Source of the DNA: Xanthomonas fragariae
GTDB taxonomy: Bacteria; Pseudomonadota; Gammaproteobacteria; Xanthomonadales; Xanthomonadaceae
Assembly (NCBI RefSeq): GCF_900183975.1
Contig: NZ_LT853882.1
Span: 558,001 to 622,000 of the forward strand
DNA length: 64,000 nt
Direction of reading: 5' to 3'
Shown here piece after piece: positions 48,579 through 57,797 of this stretch (the first letter of the stretch is position 1; each line of letters opens with the position of its first letter). Under the pieces are notes generated by a model. It was not told where the DNA came from, searched no databases, and saw only the letters and a program-made list of their open reading frames with translations. Position numbers and translations under genes: made by a program.

Positions 48579-49235
48579 TCAGGGGTAGTGGATTGCGTTG
48601 AACAACACGCGCCTTGCCAAACGCAACGAGCGCCTCGCGGCGCTCATTACCTCAACACCCTGTGATCGCCTGCGTCGGGCAGTTGGCAGTTGGCAGTTGG
48701 CAGTTGCCGTTTGCTGAGCAGCCAAGGCTTGCTGATACGTTTTGTAGGTCGCCTCGTTGTAGGCCACCAACACGATGTGCTTGGGCACCTTGTGCGAGCG
48801 CTGCCAGTGGCGTGTTTCGGTCACGGCAATGCGCGCAGCCTGATACAGCGGGTAGCCGTAGATGCCGCAGCTGATCGCCGGAAACGCGATCGAATGCAGC
48901 ATCATTTGCTCGGCCAATTTCAGCGATTGCCAATAGCAGTTGGCCAGTTGCTCCGGCTCGTTGTGCTTGCCGTCGCGCCATACCGGACCGACAGTATGAA
49001 ATATATGGCGTGCCTTGAGATTGAAGCCGTCGGTGATGCGGACTTCGCCGGTGGGACAACGCATGCCCGGCCCAATTTGCGGCACTGCTTTGCAGGCTTC
49101 CAACAAGCGCGGGCCAGCAGCACGATGGATGGCGCCATCGACGCCTCCACCGCCCAGCAGTGATGCGTTGGCGGCGTTGACGATGACGTCAACATCGAGT
49201 TCGGTGATGTCGCCTTGCCGGACTTCGATTCTCAT
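48579..49235 (-). CDS. Macrodomain protein (ADP-ribose binding/hydrolysing, YmdB-like)
   Basis: From ATG 49235 ([16 protein letters not shown]) the first ~165 residues form a macrodomain: [21 protein letters not shown] with the ADP-ribose-binding Asn and Asp, and [14 protein letters not shown]. Such proteins remove ADP-ribose from proteins or O-acetyl-ADP-ribose. The last ~50 residues (after QALAAQQ) are Arg/Ala-rich and not conserved; they are encoded across four GGCAGTT repeats, whose copy number sets the downstream frame and stop. The usual protein is shorter, so this tail may be a repeat artefact. Confidence 0.87.
   Translation of the reverse strand: MRIEVRQGDITELDVDVIVNAANASLLGGGGVDGAIHRAAGPRLLEACKAVPQIGPGMRCPTGEVRITDGFNLKARHIFHTVGPVWRDGKHNEPEQLANCYWQSLKLAEQMMLHSIAFPAISCGIYGYPLYQAARIAVTETRHWQRSHKVPKHIVLVAYNEATYKTYQQALAAQQTATANCQLPTARRRRSQGVEVMSAARRSLRLARRVLFNAIHYP
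48678..48705. repeat. GGCAGTT heptanucleotide repeat inside the macrodomain gene
   Basis: Four exact head-to-tail copies. Because 7 is not a multiple of 3, gain or loss of one unit changes the reading frame of the gene's C-terminus. Confidence 0.93.
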
Positions 49236-49549
49236 AGCGTGATAGTTATGGGGCTTGCATGATGGGCGCATGATGGGTCAGGCGCTTCGGAGCCTGCACG
49301 CTAGCGGCGATTCATCTGATCTGCTGAACCCTTCGGACGCGTCCGATTCGACGCTGATACCGGCCGCTTGCAAATCTTTTGAGACGATCGACTATCTCAA
49401 TGGCCCATCGCCTACTTCTTACTCACTCAACGCGACGAGCCAGCGGCGAACGCGCGCGCAGTAGTCGTTGATATCACGTGCGAATTCGGCACGCAGCCGC
49501 GCTTTATCGTCAGGATGAAGCGGCTCACCGCCACGGTCGAGCCGATCGA
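49236..49549. other. Intergenic region between the macrodomain gene and cysK
   Basis: A protein-like minus-strand stretch (49553-49419; LIDRLDRGGEPLHPDDKARL, then RAEFARDINDYCARVRRWL and a stop) follows the cysK stop but has no ATG or GTG start, so I do not call it a gene. Otherwise nothing recognised. Confidence 0.45.
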
Positions 49550-50509
49550 TCAGGGAAGGCCAGCCAGCCAGTCATCGTCGGAGCCTTCGTTGATGTCGGC
49601 GAACAGTGGTGTGGAGAAGTAACGCTCGCCAGTGTCGGGCAACATCGCCAGCACCACCGCACCTGGCACCGCGCTTTCGGCCACGTGCAGTGCAGTGGCG
49701 ACGGTGGCACCGCCGGAGATGCCGGTGAAGATGCCTTCCTCAGCAGCCAGGCGACGCGCCACGCTGATCGCGTCGGTGTCTTCCACGCTCAGCACTTCAT
49801 GTGCGACGTCGCGATTGAGCACTTCCGGCACGAAGTCCGGGGTCCAGCCCTGGATCTTGTGCGGCTTCCAGTCATGGCCCTGCAACAGCGCCGCGCCGGC
49901 CGGCTCGGTGGCGGTAATGCGCACTTCCGGGCGGGCCACCCGCAACACTTCGCCCACACCGGTGAGTGTGCCGCCGGTGCCCCAGCCGGTGACGAAATGG
50001 TCCAGCCGGTGGCCGGCGAAATCGCGCAGGATTTCAGCCGCAGTGGTGTTGCGGTGATAGGCCGGATTGGCAGGGTTGGCGAACTGGCTGGCCAGGAACC
50101 AGCCGTGCTGCTCGGCCAGCTCCCTGGCCTTGCGCACCATGCCGCTGCCGCGCTCGGCGGCCGGGGTCAGGATCACCTTGGCACCATAGGCGCGCATCAG
50201 CTTGCGGCGCTCGATGGAAAAGGTTTCCACCATGGTGGCGACGAACTTGTAGCCGCGCGCGGCGGCCACCATCGCCAAGGCAACGCCGGTGTTGCCGGAA
50301 GTGGCTTCGACAATGGTGTCGCCGGGCTTGAGCAGTCCACGCTGCTCGGCGTCCAGCACGATTGCCAGCGCCAGCCGGTCCTTGACCGAGCCGCCCGGAT
50401 TGAATGCCTCTACCTTGACGTACAGGGTCACGTGCTCGGGTGCTAGGCGATGGAGTTTGACCACCGGGGTGCGGCCGATGGTGTCGAGAATGTTGTCGTA
50501 CAGGGCCAT
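49550..50509 (-). CDS. cysK: Cysteine synthase A (O-acetylserine sulfhydrylase)
   Basis: The 319-residue PLP enzyme makes cysteine from O-acetylserine and sulfide. The PLP lysine is Lys43 in NPGGSVKDR, with TSGNTG, GWGTGGTLTGVGEVLR and GISGGA loops intact. It lies 16 bases downstream of cysG on the minus strand and opposite cysB, forming the cysteine-synthesis group. Its product could also supply the SspA desulfurase of the island; that link is inference. Confidence 0.95.
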   Translation of the reverse strand: MALYDNILDTIGRTPVVKLHRLAPEHVTLYVKVEAFNPGGSVKDRLALAIVLDAEQRGLLKPGDTIVEATSGNTGVALAMVAAARGYKFVATMVETFSIERRKLMRAYGAKVILTPAAERGSGMVRKARELAEQHGWFLASQFANPANPAYHRNTTAAEILRDFAGHRLDHFVTGWGTGGTLTGVGEVLRVARPEVRITATEPAGAALLQGHDWKPHKIQGWTPDFVPEVLNRDVAHEVLSVEDTDAISVARRLAAEEGIFTGISGGATVATALHVAESAVPGAVVLAMLPDTGERYFSTPLFADINEGSDDDWLAGLP

Positions 50510-50525
50510 GGGGTCTCCGTCGAAA

Positions 50526-51749
50526 TCAGGCTGCGTGGGCGAGTGTGGGCGCGTCGGGCGTTGTAATGGGTGAGTGCAGGGGCGGTTGCCCGCTCAGCGG
50601 CGGCGCGCCGAACCAGTGCAGTGTCCCGGCCAGCGCCGCCACTTCGCCCAGAATCAGCAAGGCCGGCGCACGCACCGCATGCTGCTGTGCGCTCGCGGCC
50701 AGGCTGGCCAGCGTGCCGGTGATCACGCGTTGCTGCGGGCGCGAGCCATTTTCGACCAGTGCGAACGGGGTGGTGGGCGCGCGGCCGGCCTGCAGCAGGC
50801 GCTGCTGGATGTCGCCCAGCCCCGCCACGCCCATGTAAAAGGCCAATGTCTGGCGATCCTGGCCGAGCGCGTGCCAGTCGAGCGTGTCCAGCGAATCCTT
50901 GCAGTGCGCGGTGATCAGTCGCAGCGATTGCGCGTAGTCGCGATGGGTCAGCGGAATGCCGGCATAGGCGGCGCAGGCGATCGCGGCGGTAATGCCGGGA
51001 ATGACCTGGAAGCCGATACCGTGGTCGCGCAGGAATTCCAGCTCTTCGCCGCCGCGACCGAACACGAACGGGTCGCCGCCTTTCAGCCGCACTACGCGGC
51101 GACCGGCGCGTGCGTGTTCGCGCATCAGTGCGTGGATCTGCTCCTGACGGGTGCTGTGACCTTGCGCGGCCTTGCCGACTTCGATGGAGAGTGCACCAGG
51201 GTGTGCAAGGCTCAGGATCTGTGGGCTGACCAGGCGGTCGTAGAGCACTACATCGGCCTGTCTCAGCGCGCGCAGCGCGTGCCAAGTGAGTAGGCCGGGA
51301 TCGCCGGGGCCGGCGCCGACCAGGGTCACGCTGCCGGAGGAGAGCGTGCCGGCGGCGGTGCGGGGGATGGAGGAGCGCGCCGGTAATGACGCGGAAGCCG
51401 CGTGCGCCGCGGCATGGGTGAGCAGGCGGCGGCTGTTCGCAGCGCTGCGTAGTGCGTCGTTGAGCTCCGGAGTATCGCTGGCGGCGATGGTGAGCCAGAT
51501 GGGGTGATCGGGGAGATCCAACCATGTCGGGTCGAACTGGCCAAGCAACCAGGTCACTCGCCCGGCTTGTGCCCAGCTGCGCAACTGCGGGGTGAGCTCC
51601 AGCGCACCGACCAGCGGCATCGCGCCGGACTGCAGCAGGTTTGCGGTGGCGCGCTCGGCATCGGCACCGCCACCGACTACCAGGACGGCACGGTCACGCA
51701 GGTCGGCACGGAGCAGGAATGCAGAGGTCACGGACTGAAGCATCGACAA
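50526..51749 (-). CDS. cysG: Siroheme synthase
   Basis: The 407-residue protein fuses precorrin-2 dehydrogenase/ferrochelatase ([19 protein letters not shown] near 21-39) and uroporphyrinogen-III C-methyltransferase ([22 protein letters not shown], then [43 protein letters not shown]). It supplies siroheme for the sulfite reductase CysI. It is divergent from cysB across a 143-base promoter region and probably cotranscribed with cysK. Confidence 0.94.
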   Translation of the reverse strand: MSMLQSVTSAFLLRADLRDRAVLVVGGGADAERATANLLQSGAMPLVGALELTPQLRSWAQAGRVTWLLGQFDPTWLDLPDHPIWLTIAASDTPELNDALRSAANSRRLLTHAAAHAASASLPARSSIPRTAAGTLSSGSVTLVGAGPGDPGLLTWHALRALRQADVVLYDRLVSPQILSLAHPGALSIEVGKAAQGHSTRQEQIHALMREHARAGRRVVRLKGGDPFVFGRGGEELEFLRDHGIGFQVIPGITAAIACAAYAGIPLTHRDYAQSLRLITAHCKDSLDTLDWHALGQDRQTLAFYMGVAGLGDIQQRLLQAGRAPTTPFALVENGSRPQQRVITGTLASLAASAQQHAVRAPALLILGEVAALAGTLHWFGAPPLSGQPPLHSPITTPDAPTLAHAA

Positions 51750-51892
51750 GGGAGGGCAGACCGTAACGCCGCCTTATAGCCGTCGGAAATGACTTCATAC
51801 TCCCTGAAAATAGCGTTCGGTTATAAGCTGGCTCGCAGAAGTCCTCTACAGTCGAGTCCCTGTCGCGTTTCGCGCTTTCTTGGAGACAGCCA

Positions 51893-52876
51893 ATGACGCT
51901 GACCCAACTTCGCTATCTGGTTGCCATCGCCGATGCCGAGCTGAACATCACGTTGGCCGCAGCGCGCGTGCATGCGACCCAGCCCGGTCTGTCCAAACAG
52001 CTCAAACAGCTGGAGGACGAGCTGGGTTTTCTGTTGTTCGTGCGCAAGGGGCGCAGCCTGGATGCGGTGACGCCGGCCGGCGTGGAGGTGATTGAACGTG
52101 CGCGTGCGGTACTGTCTGAAGCCAATAACATCCGCACTTACGCGGCCAATCAGCGCCGCGAGAGCCATGGTCAGCTGACCCTGACCACCACCCACACTCA
52201 GGCGCGCTTTGTGCTGCCGCCAGCGGTGGCACAGATCAAGCACGCCTACCCGCAGGTGAGCGTGCATCTGCAGCAGGCGGCCGAAAGCGCGGCGCTGGAT
52301 CTGCTCAGCCAGGGCGACTCCGATATCGCCGTGGTCAGTACCGCCGGTGGCGAGCCGAGTGCCGGCATCGCGGTGCCGCTGTACCGCTGGCGCCGGTTGG
52401 TGATCGTGCCGCGCGGCCACCCGCTGGATCAGCTACGCAGCGCGCCCGACATGCAGGCGCTGTCGCAGCACCCGCTGATCAGCTACGAATCCTCCACGCG
52501 GCCGGGCTCATCGCTGCAGCGTGCATTTGCGCAGGTCGGGTTGGCGCCGAGCATCGCGCTCACTGCGCTGGATGCGGACCTGATCAAGACCTATGTGCGC
52601 GCCGGCTTGGGTGTCGGCCTGGTGGCAGAGATGGCTGTCAGCGCCAGCGACGAGGATCTGCGCGCCTGGGCCGCACCGGTGCCGATCGCCGAGTGCATCG
52701 CCTGGGCGGTGTTGCCGCGCGACCGGGTGCTGCGCGACTACGCTTTGGACCTGGTGCATGTACTGGCGCCGCAGATCGACAAGCGCGACCTGCGCCGCGT
52801 GCTGGACGGCAACCAGGCACCGGCCTGGCCGCTGCCGCCGACCTGGGAGTCGCTGACCCAGACCATCACCAGCTGA
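51893..52876 (+). CDS. cysB: LysR-type regulator CysB
   Basis: The 327-residue protein is a CysB/Cbl-type LysR activator: N-terminal winged helix (MTLTQLRYLVAIADAELNITLAAARVHATQPGLSKQLKQLEDELG, read in pieces), then a substrate-binding domain with TTTHTQARFVLP, where CysB proteins bind acetylserine, and the GLGVGLVAEMAV hinge. It should activate the cys genes here and the cysD/cysJ region. A LysR-type autoregulatory site is expected in 51750-51892 but was not resolved. Confidence 0.93.
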   Translation: MTLTQLRYLVAIADAELNITLAAARVHATQPGLSKQLKQLEDELGFLLFVRKGRSLDAVTPAGVEVIERARAVLSEANNIRTYAANQRRESHGQLTLTTTHTQARFVLPPAVAQIKHAYPQVSVHLQQAAESAALDLLSQGDSDIAVVSTAGGEPSAGIAVPLYRWRRLVIVPRGHPLDQLRSAPDMQALSQHPLISYESSTRPGSSLQRAFAQVGLAPSIALTALDADLIKTYVRAGLGVGLVAEMAVSASDEDLRAWAAPVPIAECIAWAVLPRDRVLRDYALDLVHVLAPQIDKRDLRRVLDGNQAPAWPLPPTWESLTQTITS

Positions 52877-53034
52877 GCGGTTGTGGAGGCGACTGCGTCG
52901 CTATTAGGTTGCTTGGTCGACACACGAAACCTGCATGGCCCGCGACGCGTACACTGTGGCTTCCACGCGCGGGCGGTGTACCCGGGGCCGACCACGCGCG
53001 AGGTCCTGTTAGCCGCTCCGAGGCATTGCAACCG

Positions 53035-53316
53035 ATGACCGAGACACTGCGTCCGCCACTCAGCAGGGTGTGGTCTCCCGAACCGGACGGCGGTATGTCG
53101 CTGCAACTATCGGCCGGCATCGATGGGCGCGAGCATGAGGTACTGACGGTACAGGCCGACCCGCACGACGAATCGTTGTGGGTTGTGCTGCACGCTGGCG
53201 GCACGCAGGTGCAGATTCCGTTGGCCGTGCTGCGCCAGGTGCTGGAGGTTGCGGCGGAGGATGTGCATTCGGCGGACTGGTTTGCGCGGCAGGATGCAGA
53301 GGCGTCTGAATTCTGA
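53035..53316 (+). CDS. Hypothetical protein, 93 residues
   Basis: ATG 53035 gives an acidic soluble protein (SLQLSAGIDGREHEVLTVQAD...SLWVVLHAGGTQVQIPLAVLRQ...DWFARQDAEASEF) with alternating strands and one C-terminal helix. The longer in-frame extension upstream overlaps cysB and is rejected. Family not recognised. It is probably conserved in xanthomonads but this is not shown here. Confidence 0.62.
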   Translation: MTETLRPPLSRVWSPEPDGGMSLQLSAGIDGREHEVLTVQADPHDESLWVVLHAGGTQVQIPLAVLRQVLEVAAEDVHSADWFARQDAEASEF

Positions 53317-53636
53317 CTGCACGCGTCAGGGCTAGCCAGCCCGCGTTATCCGCGTGCATCAAGTTGCGCTTGGCCCTGTCGAACACCTTGATGGCAACCG
53401 TGACACGCCATCCTCGGACGTCTAGGGGTGGACGGTGTAGAACCGGCGATGCAGTGGATCGCGTCGCCGGTTTGTCTGGTGGTGTGGTCGTAGGTTGCTG
53501 GCGCTGTCGCATCACTGTTGCGTAAGGCTGCGCGATGCAGCGGTCTCGCGCACCCGGACCCTGGGGAGAGACGTGGCGTGCTTGGTGGCATGAGCCCGGG
53601 TCCGCTTCTTTTTCGCCAATCTTCCAGTAGCTGCCC
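53317..53636. other. Intergenic region with no recognised feature
   Basis: The interval separates convergent genes. No clear terminator or gene was found; a CCCGGGTCCGCTTCTTTTT tract at 53588-53606 may end transcription on the plus strand. Confidence 0.4.
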
Positions 53637-54833
53637 TCAGGCCAGCGGAATCCGTACCGAAAAACAGGTGCCGCCTTCCGGGCGCGAACGCACGTCCACC
53701 TCGCACCTCAGCGTTTCGGCAGTGCGGTGCACGATCCACAGACCGATGCCCAATCCATCGCTGCGCGGATCGGCCTGGCGGAATGCCTGAAACACCTGAT
53801 CGGGTTGATCCAGATTCAAACCGATGCCGCTGTCGATGATTTCCACCACCGCGAAACCGGGGCGGCGACGGGTGCCGACCAGCACGCTTCCGCGTTCGGT
53901 GTATTTGATGGCATTGCCGACCAGGTTGCCGATCAAAGTGGTCAGCAAGGTGGGGTGGCTGCGCACGCGCAGCGAGGTGGGCACATGACGTAGCGCCAGG
54001 CATTTGTCGATCGCCGGCTGCCGCCACACGCCCAGCACCGCATGCAGCACGTCTTCCAGCGGCATCTGTTGCAGATCCGGCGTGGCGGTCTTGCTTGCGG
54101 CCGCCAGCGTGGCGATTTCGTCGAGGCTGCGCGTCACCAGACCGATGGCATCGCGCGCGGTCACCAGGATCGGGATGGAGTCGACATTGGCATGCCGGCG
54201 CATCTTGTCGATGGCGTAGGCGGCAGTGCGCAATGGGGTCTTCAGATCATGCCCGGCAATGGCCATCAGCCGGCTGCGGTAGCGGTCAGATTCTTCGGCG
54301 ATCAGCAGCGCACGGCGCAGTTCCAGCTGCGCCATGGTCTGACGAGCCAGCGCACGTAGCGCTTCGATCTGCTCGTCGGTGAGCTGACGCGGCTGCCGGT
54401 CAAGCACGCAGACCGTGCCCAGCGGCAGGCCGTCGGCAGTCCTGAGCACGGCGCCAGCATAGAAGTACAGCGGCGCTTCGCCAGTGACCAGCGGATTGCG
54501 TGCAAAGCGCACGTCGCTGCGGGTGTCGGGGACCACCAGTACGTCATTATCGAGCAACGCATGCGCGCACATCGATTTGAACAGCGGCGTCTCGCGCTCG
54601 CCCAGGCCGCGCTCGCTCTTGAACCACTGGCGGTCGTCATCCACCAGGCTGATCAAGGCGATCGGGGTCTGGCAGATGATCGAGGCGAGCCGGGTGATGT
54701 CTTCGAAGGCCGCCTCGCGTGGCGTATCGAGAATGCGGTAGCCGCGCAGCGCTTGGAGGCGCAATGCTTCGCTGGGCGGTTTAGGCGCGCAGGGAAATGG
54801 CTCAGCCGCTGGATCGGACAGGACGGTGCTCAT
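53637..54833 (-). CDS. GAF-domain sensor histidine kinase
   Basis: The 398-residue soluble kinase begins with a GAF domain (ILDTPREAAFEDITRLASIICQTPIALISLVDDDRQWFKS, read in pieces, and CVLDRQPRQL), then HisKA with phospho-His in AGHDLKTPLR (~204), and HATPase_c with NLVGNAIKYT, IIDSGIGLN, and DGLGIGLWIVHR. The ILDTP-type GAF is found in cytoplasmic sensors of unknown ligands. No response regulator is adjacent, so it is an orphan kinase. Confidence 0.92.
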   Translation of the reverse strand: MSTVLSDPAAEPFPCAPKPPSEALRLQALRGYRILDTPREAAFEDITRLASIICQTPIALISLVDDDRQWFKSERGLGERETPLFKSMCAHALLDNDVLVVPDTRSDVRFARNPLVTGEAPLYFYAGAVLRTADGLPLGTVCVLDRQPRQLTDEQIEALRALARQTMAQLELRRALLIAEESDRYRSRLMAIAGHDLKTPLRTAAYAIDKMRRHANVDSIPILVTARDAIGLVTRSLDEIATLAAASKTATPDLQQMPLEDVLHAVLGVWRQPAIDKCLALRHVPTSLRVRSHPTLLTTLIGNLVGNAIKYTERGSVLVGTRRRPGFAVVEIIDSGIGLNLDQPDQVFQAFRQADPRSDGLGIGLWIVHRTAETLRCEVDVRSRPEGGTCFSVRIPLA

Positions 54834-55160
54834 GCGCGCGCAGCATAATTAGGATGGTATGCAAGCATAGGGCATGACAGAGTGCGTCATGTGTCCCCGA
54901 TCACATCCCCGCCTGGAAGTGTGACTGCCGACCTGGACAATTAAGGATGTGAGTGACGTTTGAGTGATGATGGCAGGCGCCGGTTGAATTGCGAGATGTC
55001 GGTGCCTGCGACGTCTCACCCGCGACGTCTCAAACGTGTGTAGCCTGCGCGTGCCCGGTGCCGTTTAGTGCGGGCGCCCGATCCGATCCAGAGTGCGACA
55101 TCCGGTCGCGCACCGGCTGCAACCATCGCTCCCAAGCACCCGGCGGCATACACTTAAACG
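54834..55160. other. Divergent intergenic region
   Basis: Between the GAF kinase and the DUF2946 gene. No gene recognised; contains the promoters of both. Confidence 0.45.
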
Positions 55161-55598
55161 ATGCTGCGTTCGTTCCGCCGTCACCGGTTGCTGCACCTGC
55201 TTGCCTGTCTGGCGGTGGCGCTGATGCTGGTGGCTCCGCTGATCAGTCGTTTGAGCCAGGCGCAGGCGGGCGAGCCGATGTGCATGAATGGGCCGGCTCT
55301 TGATGCGAGCAGTTCGCTGCATGCCGATCATCTGTCCATGCCGCTGCAGACTGCGGCGCATCGGCACGCCAGTGCTGATACGACAGCGCACCTTGCCGGT
55401 GGCCACGACGCGGCCATGCATGGCGAAGCCTGCGACTACTGCGTACTGGCCGCGCGGTTGCTGCCATGGCTGGCATGGGTGGTGCTGTGTCTGTTGCAAC
55501 TCCGGCCACCGCCGGTTCCAGTGCACGTCAAGGCGCAGACATGGTCGGCCTTGCGCTGGGCCGCCCTTGGGGCACGTGGGCCACCGCTGCACGCGTGA
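55161..55598 (+). CDS. DUF2946 protein
   Basis: The 145-residue protein has an N-terminal membrane helix (LLHLLACLAVALMLVAPLIS), a His/Met/Cys-containing middle (MCMN, HADHLSM, HRHAS, HGEACDYCVLAARLL) and a second helix. The C-x-x-C motif and histidines fit metal handling, and DUF2946 genes commonly sit beside TonB-dependent metal receptors. The next genes encode such a receptor and a PepSY membrane protein. Copper or iron is possible; the metal is not determined. Confidence 0.8.
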   Translation: MLRSFRRHRLLHLLACLAVALMLVAPLISRLSQAQAGEPMCMNGPALDASSSLHADHLSMPLQTAAHRHASADTTAHLAGGHDAAMHGEACDYCVLAARLLPWLAWVVLCLLQLRPPPVPVHVKAQTWSALRWAALGARGPPLHA

Positions 55599-55769
55599 GC
55601 CTTGCCCCATCGCGAGCGTCCACGCTGTTGCGTTCATTGCGCGCCTGATCCTTCGGCGTGTCTGCAAGCAGAGCGACGGACACTCGTTCCTTAAGTTAAG
55701 TGATGCCTGCGCCCGCTGTTGCGGCGTCGCACGGCTGTGTTGCCGTACTGCGACGGCGAAGGGTTGGAC

Positions 55770-57797
55770 ATGTGTTTGCGGTTGTTGAAAACGATGTGGT
55801 ATGCGCCGTCATTGGCGCTGGTGTGGGCACCTGTATGCCATGTGCAGGCACAGGACGCGGCATTGACGCTGGGCAAGGTGCAGGTGAGCGAACAAAGTCA
55901 GCGCAGCCCGAGCACGGCGCGGGTGCTGAGTTCGGTGGATGTGATCGGCGGCGAGCTGCTGCACGATCAACATGTGGACTACAGCTGGGAATTGCTGATG
56001 CGTGCGCCGGGCGTGCAGGTCACCCAGTTCCGCATGGGGACCGATGCGGGGCGGTTCTCGTTCCGTGGCTTCAATGGCGAGGGGCGGATCAATGCGGTGA
56101 AGCTGCTGATCGATGGCATCCCCAGCAACGACAATGCCGGCGGCATGCCGTATCTGGATGCGGTGTTTCCACAGGACATCAGTGCGATCGAAATCGTGCG
56201 CGGCACTAACGACGCACGCTACGGTTCGAACGCGATCGCCGGCAGCGTGGATGTGCTGACCCGCATCGGTGGCAACGATGGCCTGTTGAGCGTGACCGCC
56301 GGCAGCTTCGGTGCACGTGAGGTGCAACTGGGCAAGGGCTTGGAGCACGGCGCGTGGAGCCAGAACTATGGGTTGGCGTGGCGCGATTCCGATGGCTATC
56401 GCGCGCACGCCGACGCGCGCAAACGCAGCGTGGCCGGCAAGTGGTTCTACACCGATCCGGACGGCGCTTTCCGTGCCGGGCTTACCACGCGCTACTACGA
56501 CAACCATGCGCTGGAAGCCGGTTATCTGGATGCGGCCGCCGCGCGTATAGCGCCGCGCAGTTCGCCCACGTATGCGCAAGACGATAGAAGCGAACGCAGC
56601 GTGCGCCAGACTGCGTTGCACGCCGAGGGCGAGCTTGCTGCGGATGCGCGATGGAGCGCCAAGGCCTACCAGAACGACTATCGCAATCAGCGCTGGGTAC
56701 GGTTTTCTGCCGCCGGCCTGCAACAGGAGCGCGATACCGATGAAACCCACCGCGGCCTGTTGTTGCGCGGCAACTGGCAGCCCGACGGGGGCGCGCTGGC
56801 GGCCAATCTCCAAGCCGGCGTGGATGCGCAGTGGCAGGACAATCGGTCGCAGCGCTACCGCACCGTCGCACGCGTGCGCGGTGCGCAATTGCGCAACTGG
56901 AACTACGACCTGCGTACGCGCGGTGCGTATGTGCAGGCGGTGCTGTCGACTGTTCCACGTTTGCAGTTAGTGCCGGGGTATCGCATCGACCGCGTCGATG
57001 GCGAGCTGCACGATGTGCTGGCCGGCATCTACGCGCCGACCTACGATTACGGCACCATCAAGCAGCCCAAGTTCAGTGCCAGCTATGAATTTGCCGAGCA
57101 GAGCAGCGTCTACGCAAATTGGGGCCGCACCTTCCAGATCGGCAGCGGCGATGGTGCTTATCGGCGCCAGCCGGCATCTCTTGGCCCGTCGATCAACGCT
57201 GGTTGGGAGGCCGGTTTCAAGTTCGCACCGTCGGCCGTGATGGACGGGCGCCTGGCGTATTGGGAACAACGTGCCTCTGGCGAGGTCGCGACCATTTTAG
57301 GAGTGAACGGCGTGGCCGGTGTCGGCGATGTCGCCAACGTGGGGCGCACGCTGCGGCGCGGCTGGGATGCACAGCTCAACCTGCAGCCGGCCGAACACTG
57401 GCGTATGTGGATGTCGTATTCGCGCCAGAAAGCCAGCATCGCCACGCCCGATCCGAGTGCTCCGGCCACGCGCGGCAAAGAGATCGAAAACGTGCCGCAT
57501 TGGTTGGCGACCGCCGGGCTTGAGTGGCAGGTCAGTGGAGCCGTACAGCTGAGCGCCTGGGGCAATGCGCAAGGCGATTATTATCTGGAGCGCAGCAATA
57601 CGCTGGGCCGCACCGGTGGTTACGCCTTGCTCAATCTGGGCGCGCGCTGGAACGTGGATGCGCGCAATGCGCTCAGCCTGCAGCTGCGTAATATTACCGA
57701 TCGTGCGTATGTGTACGCCTGGTACGACAGCGGCAGTTCCGGGTATTCGCCGGGTGATGGGCGTGCGCTGTCGCTGTCGTGGGACTGGAGTTTCTGA
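55770..57797 (+). CDS. TonB-dependent outer membrane receptor
   Basis: Starting at ATG 55770 (ATG 55794 is an alternative), 675 residues include a signal peptide ending near HVQAQ, a plug domain (VDVIGGELL, SFRGFNGEGRINAVKLLIDGIP, ISAIEIVRGTNDARYGSNAIAGSV) and a barrel ending in the aromatic WDWSF. It should import a metal chelate through TonB. The gene overlaps the PepSY gene (TGATG), indicating a joint uptake unit. Confidence 0.9.
   Translation: MCLRLLKTMWYAPSLALVWAPVCHVQAQDAALTLGKVQVSEQSQRSPSTARVLSSVDVIGGELLHDQHVDYSWELLMRAPGVQVTQFRMGTDAGRFSFRGFNGEGRINAVKLLIDGIPSNDNAGGMPYLDAVFPQDISAIEIVRGTNDARYGSNAIAGSVDVLTRIGGNDGLLSVTAGSFGAREVQLGKGLEHGAWSQNYGLAWRDSDGYRAHADARKRSVAGKWFYTDPDGAFRAGLTTRYYDNHALEAGYLDAAAARIAPRSSPTYAQDDRSERSVRQTALHAEGELAADARWSAKAYQNDYRNQRWVRFSAAGLQQERDTDETHRGLLLRGNWQPDGGALAANLQAGVDAQWQDNRSQRYRTVARVRGAQLRNWNYDLRTRGAYVQAVLSTVPRLQLVPGYRIDRVDGELHDVLAGIYAPTYDYGTIKQPKFSASYEFAEQSSVYANWGRTFQIGSGDGAYRRQPASLGPSINAGWEAGFKFAPSAVMDGRLAYWEQRASGEVATILGVNGVAGVGDVANVGRTLRRGWDAQLNLQPAEHWRMWMSYSRQKASIATPDPSAPATRGKEIENVPHWLATAGLEWQVSGAVQLSAWGNAQGDYYLERSNTLGRTGGYALLNLGARWNVDARNALSLQLRNITDRAYVYAWYDSGSSGYSPGDGRALSLSWDWSF

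Noticed and set aside
49419..49553. Protein-like 44-codon stretch after cysK
   Set aside because: No ATG or GTG in frame after an upstream stop, so not called as a gene although the composition is protein-like.
50443..51525. 360-residue minus-strand frame over cysG
   Set aside because: Arg/Pro-rich alternative frame of cysG.
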